Shown: positions 8,801 through 17,832, counted from the first letter of the stretch. The stretch is DNA of 64,000 nt from Mucilaginibacter arboris (GCF_009754915.1 NZ_WPIK01000007.1:173520-237519), one strand, 5' to 3'. Notes: generated from the letters alone by a model not told the origin. Made by a program: numbers and translations.

Positions 8801-10932
8801 ATGGAACAACGGTTATCGGAACGGCAACGGCAGATGCAAATGGCAACTGGAGCATAACACCTGCTACAGCTCTTGCCGACGGAAATCATAGCCTTGCTGT
8901 AGCAGTAAAAGATGCTGCAGGCAATATGAGTACAGTTAGTACAGCAACAACGATAACAGTGGATACAATTGCACCAGCAGCGCCGTCTGTTCCCGTACTT
9001 GCTTCTGGTGGTACAATTACAAATAATAATAAGCCAACAATTACCGGTACAGCAGAGCCAGGATCAACCGTAACATTATATGATGGCACAACAGTAATCG
9101 GCACAACAACAGCAGATGCAAGCGGCAACTGGAGCATCACACCTGCTACAGCCCTTGCGGATGGAAGCCATAATTTAACAACAAAGGCAAAGGATGCAGC
9201 TGGAAATATAAGTGCAGCAAGCGCAACAACCATAACAGTAGATACAATTGTACCAGCAGCGCCGTCAGTTCCGGTGCTTGCTTCGGGCGGTACAATCACA
9301 AACAACAACAAGCCAACAATTACAGGTACAGCAGAGCCAGGTTCAACAGTAACGCTATACGATGGCACAACAGTGATCGGCACAGCAACGGCAGATGCAA
9401 GCGGCAACTGGAGCATCACGCCTGCTACAGTCCTTGCAGATGGAAGCCATAACTTAACAACAAAGGCAAAGGATGCAGCAGGAAATGTTAGTGCAGCAAG
9501 TGTTGTGGCAGCCGTTACAGTAGATACAAAAGCGCCGGCTGTACCGGTAATAGCAGGTGATGTTAATAAAGGCAGTGTTAATACAACTAAACCTACTATT
9601 GCCGGAACGGCAGAGGCAGGCTCAACAGTAAGTATTTATATGGATGGAATACTGCTGGCAACGGTAACAGCAGATGCTAATGGTAACTATAGCTATACCC
9701 CAACTACTGCTTTGGCCTTAGGCGGCCATAAAGTAAATGTTACAGCAACAGATATAGCCGGAAACGTAAGTGCAAGCACTAATGTTATTACTTTTAGTGT
9801 AGACTTAGCACCTACAGGCCTTGCATTAAATAGTATAGCGCTTTACGAAAACCAGCCTTCCGGGACATCAGCGGGAACACTTTCTTCTGCAGACCCTAAT
9901 GCAAGCAGCACTTTTACTTATGCCTTAGTTTCGGGAGCAGGTTCTGCAGATAATGCTTCGTTTAGCATTACAGGAAACAAGTTAGTAACTACAAAAAGCT
10001 TCGATTACGAGGTTAAGAGCAGTTATTCAGTTAGGATCCGGACGACAAATCAATATGGTTTGTACTTTGAACAAAGTTTTACCATCAATATTTCTGATGT
10101 AAACGAAGCACCAACGCTTGCCGCTATTTCTAACCAAACAGTTTGTTACACCTATTATACACAAACAATACGGCTAAGTGGTATTACTGCTGGTTCGGAA
10201 ACAGGGCAAAGCACTACTTTGAGTGTTAGCTCGACTAATCCTGGATTATTTGCTAATTTGAAAGCGTCTTCTGTATCATCAGGTCAGGCAACTTTAAGCT
10301 ATGATTTAGCCACAACAGGATCAGCAGTTGTAACTGTAACGGTTAAGGATAACGGTGGCACAGATAACGGAGGAACTGATAGTTTTAGCCAAACCTTTAC
10401 CATTACAGCAAATGAACTTCCGATAGCAGCGATAACATCTGATAAAGGAGCACAAATTTCTAAAGGTGAAACCGTAACACTTACGGCAACAGGCGGAAGT
10501 AGCTATAGCTGGGATACATCGCCAAATGTTAGCGGCACAAGCAGTTCAGCGGTTATTAAAGTTCGCCCAAGCCAAACAACAACTTACCAGGTTACAGTAA
10601 GCAATGCTTCTGGTTGCAGTGCTAAAAGCAGTATTACCATCAATGTAACGGATGATTATTCGATGATTGATGCAGCTAACATCTTAACGCCCAACGGTGA
10701 TGGTAAGAATGATACCTGGATAGTTAAAAACTTAGACCTGTATCCTGATAATACCGTTTCAATTTTTGATAAAGGCGGAAGGAAACTACTCGAGGTAAAG
10801 CATTACAACAACGATTGGGACGGTAGCTTCCAGGGTTCGCCATTAGCTGAAGGAACATATTATTATGTGATTGATTTTGGCCCTGGCAAAGGCCCTAAAA
10901 AGGGTTTCATTACCATTTTAAGGAACAGATAA
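5848..10932 (+). CDS. Giant type IX-secreted adhesin: lectin-like head, Ig-like repeats, CHU_C sorting domain
   Basis: 1694 residues. A signal peptide (to about residue 25, ending KAFAQ) precedes a lectin-like region (about 25-290; GNADGISFFLFDGS, GIGIDEYGNFSD, DVVPDASGVGYDITV) as in legume/L-type lectin folds. A region with Ig-like and cadherin-like beta-sandwich character follows (about 300-665). Then come seven Ig-like repeats of about 94 residues (about 671-1320), each with TGTAEPGSTVTLYDGTTVIG and GNWSITPA. A cadherin-like domain follows (about 1325-1420; YALVSGAGSADNASFSI). The C-terminus (about 1610-1694) is a CHU_C / type B gliding-motility sorting domain, with ILTPNGDGKNDTW, DWDGSF and LAEGTYYYVI. 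It is probably exported by the type IX system and held at the surface. The PorP/SprF gene downstream is the usual partner. Confidence 0.9.
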   Translation: MLKQLQILILLLFLAGLISNKAFAQFPYTNGFTNSTAPGLNTGGTALLTATRVPGDAEGNGYLRLTSNSNNQAGYAFVSNSFPATKGISVAFEYSTYGSSNGNADGISFFLFDGSLPDANFRVGYYGGSLGYSNSGSNAGLSRGYLGIGIDEYGNFSDPNFGVGGTGRATNSVTIRGAYNDPSGAYRMLRTVQLSTSTHGFNTIAGGNRGVVNTAGYRKAYIDVVPDASGVGYDITVKIQHDAVSAPVTIINNYYYNYPAPSTLKFGYAASTGAENNYHEIRNTTVDLPAASKATLTAPTQTNQTLNSCSNGTGSVNISSGFSTSNGPNGVINTASTDLDPSTAGTQTTYFVASKGTFTSDGSGIITFTPLNSSVTGTAVCNFTVGDNYNSTSNTATVTAIINAVPTLTITNPAAVCAPATVDLTAAAVTAGSDAGLTFSYYSNAAATTVISSPAAIASSGTYYIKAVNISGCSVIQPVTVIINPQPTTANAGTIPILTTATTTSATLNGNQPTAGTGSWSQISGPTTATFVNAALYNTSVGNLAPGTYVFRWSITNSCNTSTSNVTITVKSSNANLTNLTLSAGTLLPAFTAAIISYTATVADNAASITLTPFTADPNATVKINNTTVVSGNASGPIDLPVGSTNVQIVVTAQDGVTTKTYNVNVTRPATIAPSVPVLVSGTITNSNTPTITGTSEAGSTVTLYDGTTVIGTATADGSGNWSIVTSTLIDGTHSLTATATFPNNVSPRSSALTITVDTTAPAVASILAPANGNISANTRPVITGTAEANSTVSLYDGTTLIGTTTANPTGNWSIIPVTALADGSHSLTVTAKDAAGNVSAASTATTITVDTTAPLAPSVPALASGGTITGNNRPTVTGTAEAGSTVTLYDGTTVIGTATADANGNWSITPAITLADGNHNLTTKAKDAAGNVSAASPVATITVDTVPPVTPSVPVLASLGTITNNNKPTVTGTAEPGSTVILYDGTTVIGTATADANGNWSITPATALADGNHSLAVAVKDAAGNMSTVSTATTITVDTIAPAAPSVPVLASGGTITNNNKPTITGTAEPGSTVTLYDGTTVIGTTTADASGNWSITPATALADGSHNLTTKAKDAAGNISAASATTITVDTIVPAAPSVPVLASGGTITNNNKPTITGTAEPGSTVTLYDGTTVIGTATADASGNWSITPATVLADGSHNLTTKAKDAAGNVSAASVVAAVTVDTKAPAVPVIAGDVNKGSVNTTKPTIAGTAEAGSTVSIYMDGILLATVTADANGNYSYTPTTALALGGHKVNVTATDIAGNVSASTNVITFSVDLAPTGLALNSIALYENQPSGTSAGTLSSADPNASSTFTYALVSGAGSADNASFSITGNKLVTTKSFDYEVKSSYSVRIRTTNQYGLYFEQSFTINISDVNEAPTLAAISNQTVCYTYYTQTIRLSGITAGSETGQSTTLSVSSTNPGLFANLKASSVSSGQATLSYDLATTGSAVVTVTVKDNGGTDNGGTDSFSQTFTITANELPIAAITSDKGAQISKGETVTLTATGGSSYSWDTSPNVSGTSSSAVIKVRPSQTTTYQVTVSNASGCSAKSSITINVTDDYSMIDAANILTPNGDGKNDTWIVKNLDLYPDNTVSIFDKGGRKLLEVKHYNNDWDGSFQGSPLAEGTYYYVIDFGPGKGPKKGFITILRNR
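7858..9810 (+). repeat. Coding tandem repeat, about 282 bp x 7, in the adhesin gene
   Basis: The VDT linker codons recur near 8111, 8389, 8671, 8953, 9233 and 9514, a period of 278-282 bases. Units 3-6 are close to identical at DNA level, while the first, second and last have diverged. That gradient points to recent duplication or homogenisation of the middle units. The repeats also produce long but meaningless antisense open frames. Confidence 0.92.
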
Positions 10933-10995
10933 GGTAGCAAGAAAATCCAAGATAAAATAATCATTATTAGCAGGGCTAAAAAAAGAAACAACACG

Positions 10996-11949
10996 ATGAA
11001 CAATCAAAATATAAAATTTAACTCAAAGCGGGCAAAAAACTTTAAAGGGATACCCTGCTTATTGCTGCTTACTGCTGTTTTTATGCAGGTAAAAACAGTA
11101 AGCGCACAACTTAACCCTTTTTCATCCATGTACTTCCAGAACCAGTACCTTACCAACCCGGCAATGGCCGGGCTGGACAAAGGGCTGACTATAAACCTGG
11201 GTGTACGCCAGCAATGGACTAACATACCCGGAAGCCCAAAAACACAAATAATTTCTGCGGATTATAATGCCGGTAAAAATGTTGGCTTGGGCTTTAACGT
11301 TAGCAATGATCAGGCTGGCTTGCTCCGTCAAACCAGGGCTGTTGCTACCTACGCTTATCATGTGCAGTTGGGGGGCGATAACCAGAAACTAAACTTCGGC
11401 CTTTCGGCAGGAATTACTGATGAGCGGATTAATTATAGCCAGGTGGACGGTGATCAGGGCGATGTTCAGGTGGACCGGTACAACCAGCAGCGTCCTTATT
11501 TAGATGGCGATTTTGGTGTATCTTATACCAGCAATAATTTAACTGTTCAAGGCGCTATCCCTAACTTAAACCACTTTTTTAAGCATGATAATACCGTACT
11601 TGGTGTTGACCGCTCCGTTTTCATGACTTCTGTTAGTTATAAAATTGCTTTGGCCAGTTTGCTTGATGGTTCTGCCATCGAGCCTAAATTGGTTTTTCGT
11701 CGGGTTTATGGTTATAAAGATATTTTGGATGCAGGGCTTAATTTCACTTTAAAAAATGAAATGTTACATTTTTATACCATGTACCACAGCTCACAAAGTG
11801 AAAGCTTGGGTTTTGGGGCGAATATTAATCCAAATGTACAATTGATGCTCTTTTATACCACCGAAACTTCGGCCTTGAAAACTTATACCAACGGCGACCT
11901 CGAATTAGGTTTAAAACTGCAATTAGCCACAAAGAAAAATAATTTATAA
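10996..11949 (+). CDS. PorP/SprF family type IX-associated outer-membrane protein
   Basis: 317 residues with a signal peptide and a barrel-like body. LNPFSSMYFQNQYLTNPAMAGLDKG and VRQQWTNIPGSPKTQ are the hallmark N-terminal region of the PorP/SprF family (PF11751). SprF is needed for surface delivery of the SprB adhesin in Flavobacterium, and family members usually lie directly after a CHU_C-tailed adhesin, as here (63 bases after it). It is inferred to help export or anchor the upstream adhesin. The signal-peptide codons contain an inverted copy of the sister word near 11083-11103. Confidence 0.9.
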   Translation: MNNQNIKFNSKRAKNFKGIPCLLLLTAVFMQVKTVSAQLNPFSSMYFQNQYLTNPAMAGLDKGLTINLGVRQQWTNIPGSPKTQIISADYNAGKNVGLGFNVSNDQAGLLRQTRAVATYAYHVQLGGDNQKLNFGLSAGITDERINYSQVDGDQGDVQVDRYNQQRPYLDGDFGVSYTSNNLTVQGAIPNLNHFFKHDNTVLGVDRSVFMTSVSYKIALASLLDGSAIEPKLVFRRVYGYKDILDAGLNFTLKNEMLHFYTMYHSSQSESLGFGANINPNVQLMLFYTTETSALKTYTNGDLELGLKLQLATKKNNL

Positions 11950-11970
11950 GCTAAGTATTATTTTTAGTTG

Positions 11971-12007
11971 AAAAGGCCTGTAGCACCAAACGTGCACAGG
12001 CCTTTTT
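11971..12007 (+). terminator. Rho-independent terminator after the adhesin / PorP pair
   Basis: AAAAGGCCTGT and ACAGGCCTTTTT form a GC-containing stem with a T run, 22 bases past the stop of the PorP/SprF gene. Confidence 0.85.
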
Positions 12008-12286
12008 GTATTTATAAAATAATAAAAGTGTTAAAAGGTTTATAGCTTTTAGTTTAAGCAATAGAACTGGTTTGTTCAAGCAATAGGATATGTTAAATTT
12101 TACAATTATTTGCCGATAAAAGAAGCATTGGAAATAGCCGGAGACATCCTATAAAATCAATAATAGGTTGAAAGTGTTTATACACCAAAAGGCCTTAATT
12201 TTATCGCTAACTTTATATCTTTTACAATTAAAAATAACTTTAAAATATTTAAAAAGCCAATAATTAAATTAATAAGAAACAGTATC
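12008..12286. other. AT-rich intergenic stretch with one reverse word copy
   Basis: Between the terminator and the next start lies AT-rich DNA with one exact reverse word copy (GATAAAAGAAGCAT, 12115-12128). No RNA gene or small coding frame was recognised. Confidence 0.5.
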
Positions 12287-12940
12287 ATGAAAATAGCATT
12301 AATCGGAGCTTCGGGATTTGTAGGTTCTGCCATTTTAAAAGAAGCTTTAAACAGAAAACACCAGGTTGTAGCAATTGTAAGAAACCCGGAGAACATTACG
12401 CTTAAAGATGAAAACTTAACTGTAAAACCAGGTGATGTTTTAAATGAAAATAACGTTGCCGAATTGATAAAAGGTTGTGATGCCGTAATTAGTGCTTATA
12501 ATTCTGGTTGGGGAAATCCGGATATTTATAATGAATTTTTAAAAGGTTCCAAGTCTATCCAAAGCGGTGTTAAAAAGGCTGGTATTAAAAGATATATTGT
12601 AATTGGTGGTGCCGGAAGTTTGGAAGTTGCGCCAGGTGTACAAGCGGTAGATACGCCTGATTTTCCTGCTGCAATAAAGCCAGGGGCAACTGCTGCAAGG
12701 GATTATTTAAACATTCTTAAAGAAGAGCAAGAATTGGATTGGACTTATATTAGCCCGGCTTTTGAAATGCACCAGGGTACTTCGGGTATTAGAAAAGGGG
12801 TTTACCGTTTGGGTTTGGATAATCCGGTATTTGATGAAGAGGGCAGAAGTGTATTATCAGTAGAAGATCTGGCCCTGGCAGTTATAGATGAACTGGAAAA
12901 GCCAAAACACATCCGCAAACGTTTTACTGCGGCTTATTAA
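12287..12940 (+). CDS. NAD(P)-binding oxidoreductase, NmrA / atypical SDR type
   Basis: 217 residues. The N-terminus is a classic Rossmann motif (MKIALIGASGFVGSAILKEAL) with a basic residue after the second strand (AIVRNPENI), which suggests NADP(H). The later segments VIGGAGSLEVAPG, DWTYISPAFEM and SVEDLALAVIDELE match the NAD(P)H-binding family PF13460 (YwnB-like). The family includes reductases and cofactor-sensing regulators, so the reaction is unknown. It appears to be a single-gene unit that ends at a strong hairpin shared with the convergent gene. Confidence 0.82.
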   Translation: MKIALIGASGFVGSAILKEALNRKHQVVAIVRNPENITLKDENLTVKPGDVLNENNVAELIKGCDAVISAYNSGWGNPDIYNEFLKGSKSIQSGVKKAGIKRYIVIGGAGSLEVAPGVQAVDTPDFPAAIKPGATAARDYLNILKEEQELDWTYISPAFEMHQGTSGIRKGVYRLGLDNPVFDEEGRSVLSVEDLALAVIDELEKPKHIRKRFTAAY

Positions 12941-12953
12941 AATATTTTTTCAA

Positions 12954-12997
12954 ACTTGTGATGCTGTTTTTATCAGCATAAAAACAGCATCACAAGT
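12954..12997. terminator. Perfect 20-bp inverted repeat between convergent genes
   Basis: Two arms of 20 bases around the loop CAGC are perfectly complementary. The core is the sister word ATGCTGTTTTTATC facing its own complement, extended outward by ACTTGTG/CACAAGT. Its place between convergent genes suggests a two-way terminator, though no long T run follows on either strand. Confidence 0.75.
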
Positions 12998-13030
12998 TAA
13001 ACAGGATTTAATACCTGTAATTTTCGACTG

Positions 13031-13531
13031 TTATTTGGCCAGGGTATATTTATCCCTTCTGCCTTCTTTAACGGTTGTTAAAGCGCCTTTTGCTTTAAGG
13101 TTAGAAAGTACACTTGCAATTTGTTTAAACAATTTGTCCGGGTCGCTTTGTGGCTCGTATTGTGCCATAGCATTGGCAATATCCTGGCCAAAACCTTCGC
13201 CAATTTCATTTAACGCAAATGCAATTTTACCGCTTAACCCTAAGTCTGGCGTATATTCAGCAGGAACTTCCAGTGCTTTGTGTGCTGCTGCTTTGCCACC
13301 TTTTGCAGGTTTTGCATCAGCTTTCTTTTTGCTGCCTTTTGCAGAAGTATCTTCTGCTTCCTCTATAACAGCATCCAAAATATTGTCTTTTGTTTGTTTT
13401 GCTGATTTAGACGGAGCAGCAGAACCCGAAAAAGCATTTAACAGATCTTCGTACTTTTTAGCTTCTGCCTGAATGGTTTTTATCTTTTCTTTAAGATAAC
13501 TGATGATTTCTTTTTCTGTTACGTTTGCCAT
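13031..13531 (-). CDS. Unrecognised basic protein with coiled coil and possible winged-helix C-terminus
   Basis: 166 residues, no known family recognised. The N-terminus (about 1-35; EKEIISYLKEKIKTIQAEAKKYEDLL) looks like a coiled coil. The middle (about 38-85) is a low-complexity linker rich in Lys, Ala and Ser. The C-terminal 75 residues are amphipathic and end in LSNLKAKGALTTVKEGRRDKYTLAK, which resembles the recognition and wing part of a winged-helix DNA-binding fold. A nucleic-acid role is a guess from the charge and that tail. No signal peptide is present. The ATG at 13531 opens the only sensible frame. Confidence 0.6.
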   Translation of the reverse strand: MANVTEKEIISYLKEKIKTIQAEAKKYEDLLNAFSGSAAPSKSAKQTKDNILDAVIEEAEDTSAKGSKKKADAKPAKGGKAAAHKALEVPAEYTPDLGLSGKIAFALNEIGEGFGQDIANAMAQYEPQSDPDKLFKQIASVLSNLKAKGALTTVKEGRRDKYTLAK

Positions 13532-13809
13532 GTAAAAATGTATGTAAGGTTGATAATTAACAATAATAGTAAATTTAAAACTTAGATTATTCTATAATAA
13601 TAAATTTTTGTTTTGTTAATGCAACGCCGGCCTGCAAGTATTGTTTTGTATAATTTATTAAATTCAGAATAATTACAATTAAAAACGGTACTTGTATTGA
13701 TTTAATTATACTTTCAGTAAAATTATAATTAAATCGATCTTTAAAAAAAAGTGCTCATTATAAGTGCAATTACAATACTTCTTTTATCACCTAAAAATTG
13801 ATAAAAGGA

Positions 13810-16308
13810 TTAATTGGCAACTGGTTTTTTACCGTTCATTTCTATTTCTTTATCCATCTCCAAAATATCTACCGGTTGAGAAAAATCGCCTAACAGATAC
13901 TTGCAAAAATAGTCTCCTTTTTGCCAGAAAAAATATTCGGCCATATCACCATACGCATGCCGTTGGCCGGGCAATAAAACATAATCAAAACGTTTGTTGG
14001 CTTTAATCAGGGCATTGATTAAACGGATAGTGTTGGACGGACTAACATTGTTATCAATATCGCCGGTAGAAAGCAGTAAATGCCCTTTCAGGTTTTTAGC
14101 TAAATCCTGGTTTTTATCAATTGAATATTGGAAAGTTGTATCTCCTTTTGGCGTAACGGCTTCTTTCAAACCATTGTGCTTTTCGCTCCACCAACGATTG
14201 TAAATGCTGTTATCGTGATTGCCGGATTCCGAAACAGCAACTTTAAAAAAATCAGGATAAACCAACATCGCTGCGGTTGACATAAAACCTCCACCCGAAT
14301 GCCCGGTAATACCAACGCGGTTAATATCGATAAAAGGATAGCGATCAGCTAATTGTTCTGCAGCCGCTTTTTTATCGGCCAAACCATAATCGCGCAGGTT
14401 ACCGTAGCCGTAATTGTGGTACCACTTGGACCGTTCCGGGTTGCCGCCACGGTTGCCAACGGTTACTACAATAAACCCAAATTGTGCTAATCTTTCATTC
14501 GCATCCATGCTTTTACTGAAAGCACTATTTACCGCTTCGGTTTGCGGCCCGGGATAAACATATTCAATTAACGGATACTTCTTTTGTGCATCAAAATCAT
14601 AAGGTTTGTATAATACGCCATATAAATCAGTAATGCCATCGTCAGCTTTTACTTTAATTGGTTCCGGGAACTTGTAACCTGCCGCCATTAAATTTGACAG
14701 GTCGGCTGTTTCCAAATCCATCAGTTTGTGTCCCATATAATCACACAAAATTCCTTTTGGCGTAGTGTTTACACGAGAGAAATTATCAACAAAAAACTTA
14801 CTGTCGTCATTTAAACTTGCAGCATGATCAAAGTTGCCGCCGTTTAACAAATGCAAGTTACTGCCATCAAAATGAATACTGTATAAATGAGAATAATATG
14901 GGTTTTCGTTTGCTTCCCTGCCCGAAGCTGTAAAATACAAGATGCGGTTTTTAGCATCAATATTTACAATATCATCGCAATGAAAAGAACCGGAAGTAAT
15001 CTGGTTTTTCAATTTTCCGGTTTCATCATATAAATAAAAATGCGCCCAACCATCCCGTTCAGACCATTCAATCAATTCTTTTCCGCCGTTAACCAAACCC
15101 GGGCGGTTAATTTCTACATAAGTATTTAAACGTTCCTGGACCAAAACATTCACTTTTCCGGTTTGGATATCAACACTGCAAACGTCAATCTTTTTCAGAT
15201 CGCGACCGGTACGATAAAAGTAAAACTTACTGTTATCTCCCAGCCACAAGTTCGGACGAAATTCATCGTCGCGGTTTTTTTGCAGGACTGGTGCCGGCCA
15301 CATGGTTAATTCCTGATCTTTAAATAAGGCTGTATTTAATTTTTTTGAGGTTTTGGCATCAAAATCAAACAGCAGCATTTCTTTCATCGGGTTTTCTTTT
15401 TCTCCCGGAAGCTGGTATTTATAAGTTTCTAAAGTTGGGCGAGGTTCTGCAATACTATTGATAACCCACATATCTTTTACCTTACGGGAATCTGTACGGA
15501 TCAAAGCAAAATGTTTGGCATCCGGCGACCATAAAACTTGTGTTGGCTTACGTTTTTTCTTGTTTTTTTCCTCCTCAACGTTAGTTTCGTTCATAAAACT
15601 TCCGCCGTAAGCATAATCTTTTACGCCATCTTTGGTTAACTGGTGTTCTACAATTGTGCTGTCATCTTCATTTTTCAACGCCTTTTTATAGTTGGCTTTG
15701 TCCATCCAATACAAATTATAATTGCGGGAAAAAATGATGGCCGAACTATCCGGCGCAATAGAAGCCCACGCAGGTTTTGGTTTTACTTTATCATAATTTA
15801 CCAGTTCAATTAGTTTTCCGGTTTGTAAATTGTATTGAAAGTAAAAGGTTTTCTTTTCGAGCGAGTCGGTAGCTTTTTTATCTTTCCGATCTTTTTTAAC
15901 TACATCAACACTGCTTTTTAAATCAAACTGGATGCTTTTTTCATCCTTGGTAAACTTTAAATTTTCGATTGGCAAATGTTGGGCATCAAAAGGGTCTTTT
16001 ACAATTAAAGTAACTTCGGCAGCAACTTTGGCATTATCAAACAGCAGTTTCTTGCTTCGGGCAGCAGGATCAACCAGGTACCATTTTTTACCCGCACTGG
16101 TTTCGAACATGTACCAGAAACGGTTGGAGTTCTTCAACCAATGGGCATCAACAGAAGTAGAAAAGATCATTTTTTGTAATTTCTTCGGAGAGAAACGCGC
16201 AGCAAGCAAATAATTTCCTTTAACAGGATTAGGATTTTGGGTGACAGTTTGTGCTTTCAACTGAAAACAAAACAAAGGGAGCAGTAAGGAAAGGAGGAGT
16301 TTTTTCAT
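13810..16308 (-). CDS. Dipeptidyl peptidase IV-like serine peptidase (family S9)
   Basis: 832 residues with a signal peptide (MKKLLLSLLLPLFCFQLKAQ), hence periplasmic or outer-membrane facing. The N-terminal ~550 residues form the DPP-IV-type beta-propeller (repeated WSPDAKHFALIR-like blades). The C-terminal alpha/beta hydrolase has the nucleophile in GHSGGGFMS (around residue 675), Asp in TGDIDNNV and His in LPGQRHAYG. It should cleave dipeptides or short peptides from N-termini, often after proline. The first in-frame codon is TTG at 16311, but the ATG at 16308 is the better start. A role in scavenging peptides is inference. Confidence 0.88.
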   Translation of the reverse strand: MKKLLLSLLLPLFCFQLKAQTVTQNPNPVKGNYLLAARFSPKKLQKMIFSTSVDAHWLKNSNRFWYMFETSAGKKWYLVDPAARSKKLLFDNAKVAAEVTLIVKDPFDAQHLPIENLKFTKDEKSIQFDLKSSVDVVKKDRKDKKATDSLEKKTFYFQYNLQTGKLIELVNYDKVKPKPAWASIAPDSSAIIFSRNYNLYWMDKANYKKALKNEDDSTIVEHQLTKDGVKDYAYGGSFMNETNVEEEKNKKKRKPTQVLWSPDAKHFALIRTDSRKVKDMWVINSIAEPRPTLETYKYQLPGEKENPMKEMLLFDFDAKTSKKLNTALFKDQELTMWPAPVLQKNRDDEFRPNLWLGDNSKFYFYRTGRDLKKIDVCSVDIQTGKVNVLVQERLNTYVEINRPGLVNGGKELIEWSERDGWAHFYLYDETGKLKNQITSGSFHCDDIVNIDAKNRILYFTASGREANENPYYSHLYSIHFDGSNLHLLNGGNFDHAASLNDDSKFFVDNFSRVNTTPKGILCDYMGHKLMDLETADLSNLMAAGYKFPEPIKVKADDGITDLYGVLYKPYDFDAQKKYPLIEYVYPGPQTEAVNSAFSKSMDANERLAQFGFIVVTVGNRGGNPERSKWYHNYGYGNLRDYGLADKKAAAEQLADRYPFIDINRVGITGHSGGGFMSTAAMLVYPDFFKVAVSESGNHDNSIYNRWWSEKHNGLKEAVTPKGDTTFQYSIDKNQDLAKNLKGHLLLSTGDIDNNVSPSNTIRLINALIKANKRFDYVLLPGQRHAYGDMAEYFFWQKGDYFCKYLLGDFSQPVDILEMDKEIEMNGKKPVAN

Positions 16309-16452
16309 CAAGAGTAAAATAATGACGAAAAGTATTCAATTGTAACTTAAAATGGTAATGCTTTTTGTGAAAAGGGAAACTTAACGTGTAAAAATTTCAA
16401 TACGACTGTTACTTATATAAAAACAGGTGCTAAAAGAAGCATCGGCAAAAAG

Positions 16453-16480
16453 CAGCTGATAGTTTGATAACTATCAGCTG
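16453..16480 (-). terminator. Hairpin terminator after the GDSL lipoprotein gene
   Basis: CAGCTGATAGTT and AACTATCAGCTG pair perfectly around TGAT. On the minus strand a CTTTTTG run follows. A reverse word copy (16431) lies just beyond. Confidence 0.75.
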
Positions 16481-16515
16481 TTTTAAAGATTTTATATGGA
16501 TAAAAACAGTATCTG

Positions 16516-17832
16516 TTACGGCTGTACTTTAACAGCATTGTAAGTAGAAATATCGAGCGTTGGAAGGTTGGAGCCGTATTTTGTATTGATAACATTTATT
16601 AACTGATCTGCAACATAAGCATTGCCGCGCGGTGTAAAATGCGTGCCATCCAAAGAAAAGAAACCGCCGCTTATAAAATTGGTATTAATGGTAACACCAT
16701 TTTGTGTAATACCGCCTACCAATTGGTTTAATAAAGCATAAGTATCAAAAACAGGCAGGTTATTAGCAGCAGCGGCAGCTTTAATACTGGTGTTGTAACT
16801 GTTTACATAATCTTTAACTTTTGCGGCTTCATTAACATCCAGCACTTCTTTACTTAAAAGCGGATTGGCTTGCGATAAGCCATATAAAGGCAAACCGTTT
16901 ACGGTTGCCCCTAATTGCGAGGTGTTAAAAGTTAGCATAATCAGGTCGGCATTTGTTGCTGCACGGGTAACATAGTTTCCGTTTGCATCCAACGCCTGGA
17001 TATACAAAGTTGTAAAAGCAATATTTATTTTTTGCGCAGCGGCAATCAAACCTGTTACTGTAATATAATGGAAAAAAGGTATAACGGTAACATCGGGTAT
17101 GGTAACAACAACACCTTTGGCACCGCTTTTTGTAAGTGCAGTAATAACATTGTTGTAAGTAGAAGTAAATGTTGCTTTATCGGTTAGCGGATATAATGCT
17201 GATGTACCATCAGACGTAGCGTAACCTAATACATCATTATCGCCAAGCCAACAGGTAAAAAAAGTAAAAGGTTTAGCGGTAACAAAATCTAAATACGGGG
17301 TTGTGTTTGTTGGTGAATTTCCCGGAAGCATACGCTCGTAATAACCGTTATAATTACCATAAGCAATGTTGGTTACATCGCGTAAATTAATACCCGGTAC
17401 CGCATAATTGTTTAAATCGCCGCTGTATTTGGTATATAAAGTTACAGTGCCAATTAACGGAATCTGTATTACATCCCTTACGGCCAGTTTATCTGTTACC
17501 GGTACAATTTGAGGTGTTCCGTCTGTATTATAGCCTGTAAGCTTCAGGTAACCGGAACCATTTGCCTGATCTGCAGAAAATAAAGGGGAACTGAAATTTC
17601 CGCCTCCTGCTAATTTCATTTGCCCCGCAACCAGGTTTGGAAAAGCTACTTGTTGTCCGGCAAGGTACAAACCGCCATCTGCATAACCCGCAGAGGTAGA
17701 ATTGCCAACCGCAATGTAACGCGAAAAATCAGCAGTTCCGGGAATAACAATGTTGTTTTTCTTGTCTTTTTTACAAGCACCAAAAGATAGGACAACAGCA
17801 ATAAAGCTTATATATAAGTAACGTAAATTCAT
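16516..17832 (-). CDS. SGNH/GDSL-family lipoprotein hydrolase
   Basis: 438 residues with a lipoprotein signal (IAVVLSFGACKKD, cysteine near residue 20), so probably membrane-anchored. Catalytic blocks of the SGNH hydrolases are visible. Block I reads AVGNSTSAGY, with Asn where GDS is usual but the nucleophile Ser kept. Block III reads GDND, and block V reads DGTHFTPRG with the Asp-His pair. Most Bacteroidota relatives are uncharacterised esterases, so an acyl- or acetyl-esterase role is plausible but unproven. It is transcribed alone and ends at the hairpin 16453-16480. Confidence 0.8.
   Translation of the reverse strand: MNLRYLYISFIAVVLSFGACKKDKKNNIVIPGTADFSRYIAVGNSTSAGYADGGLYLAGQQVAFPNLVAGQMKLAGGGNFSSPLFSADQANGSGYLKLTGYNTDGTPQIVPVTDKLAVRDVIQIPLIGTVTLYTKYSGDLNNYAVPGINLRDVTNIAYGNYNGYYERMLPGNSPTNTTPYLDFVTAKPFTFFTCWLGDNDVLGYATSDGTSALYPLTDKATFTSTYNNVITALTKSGAKGVVVTIPDVTVIPFFHYITVTGLIAAAQKINIAFTTLYIQALDANGNYVTRAATNADLIMLTFNTSQLGATVNGLPLYGLSQANPLLSKEVLDVNEAAKVKDYVNSYNTSIKAAAAANNLPVFDTYALLNQLVGGITQNGVTINTNFISGGFFSLDGTHFTPRGNAYVADQLINVINTKYGSNLPTLDISTYNAVKVQP

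Noticed and set aside
7806..9419. Three long minus-strand open frames opposite the adhesin repeats
   Set aside because: They repeat with the period of the coding repeat on the other strand, have no starts or signals of their own, and are antisense artefacts of biased codons.
12888..13472. 194-residue plus-strand frame across 12.9-13.5 kb
   Set aside because: It runs through the perfect hairpin and then antisense to the Lys/Ala-rich gene; composition is unlike a protein.
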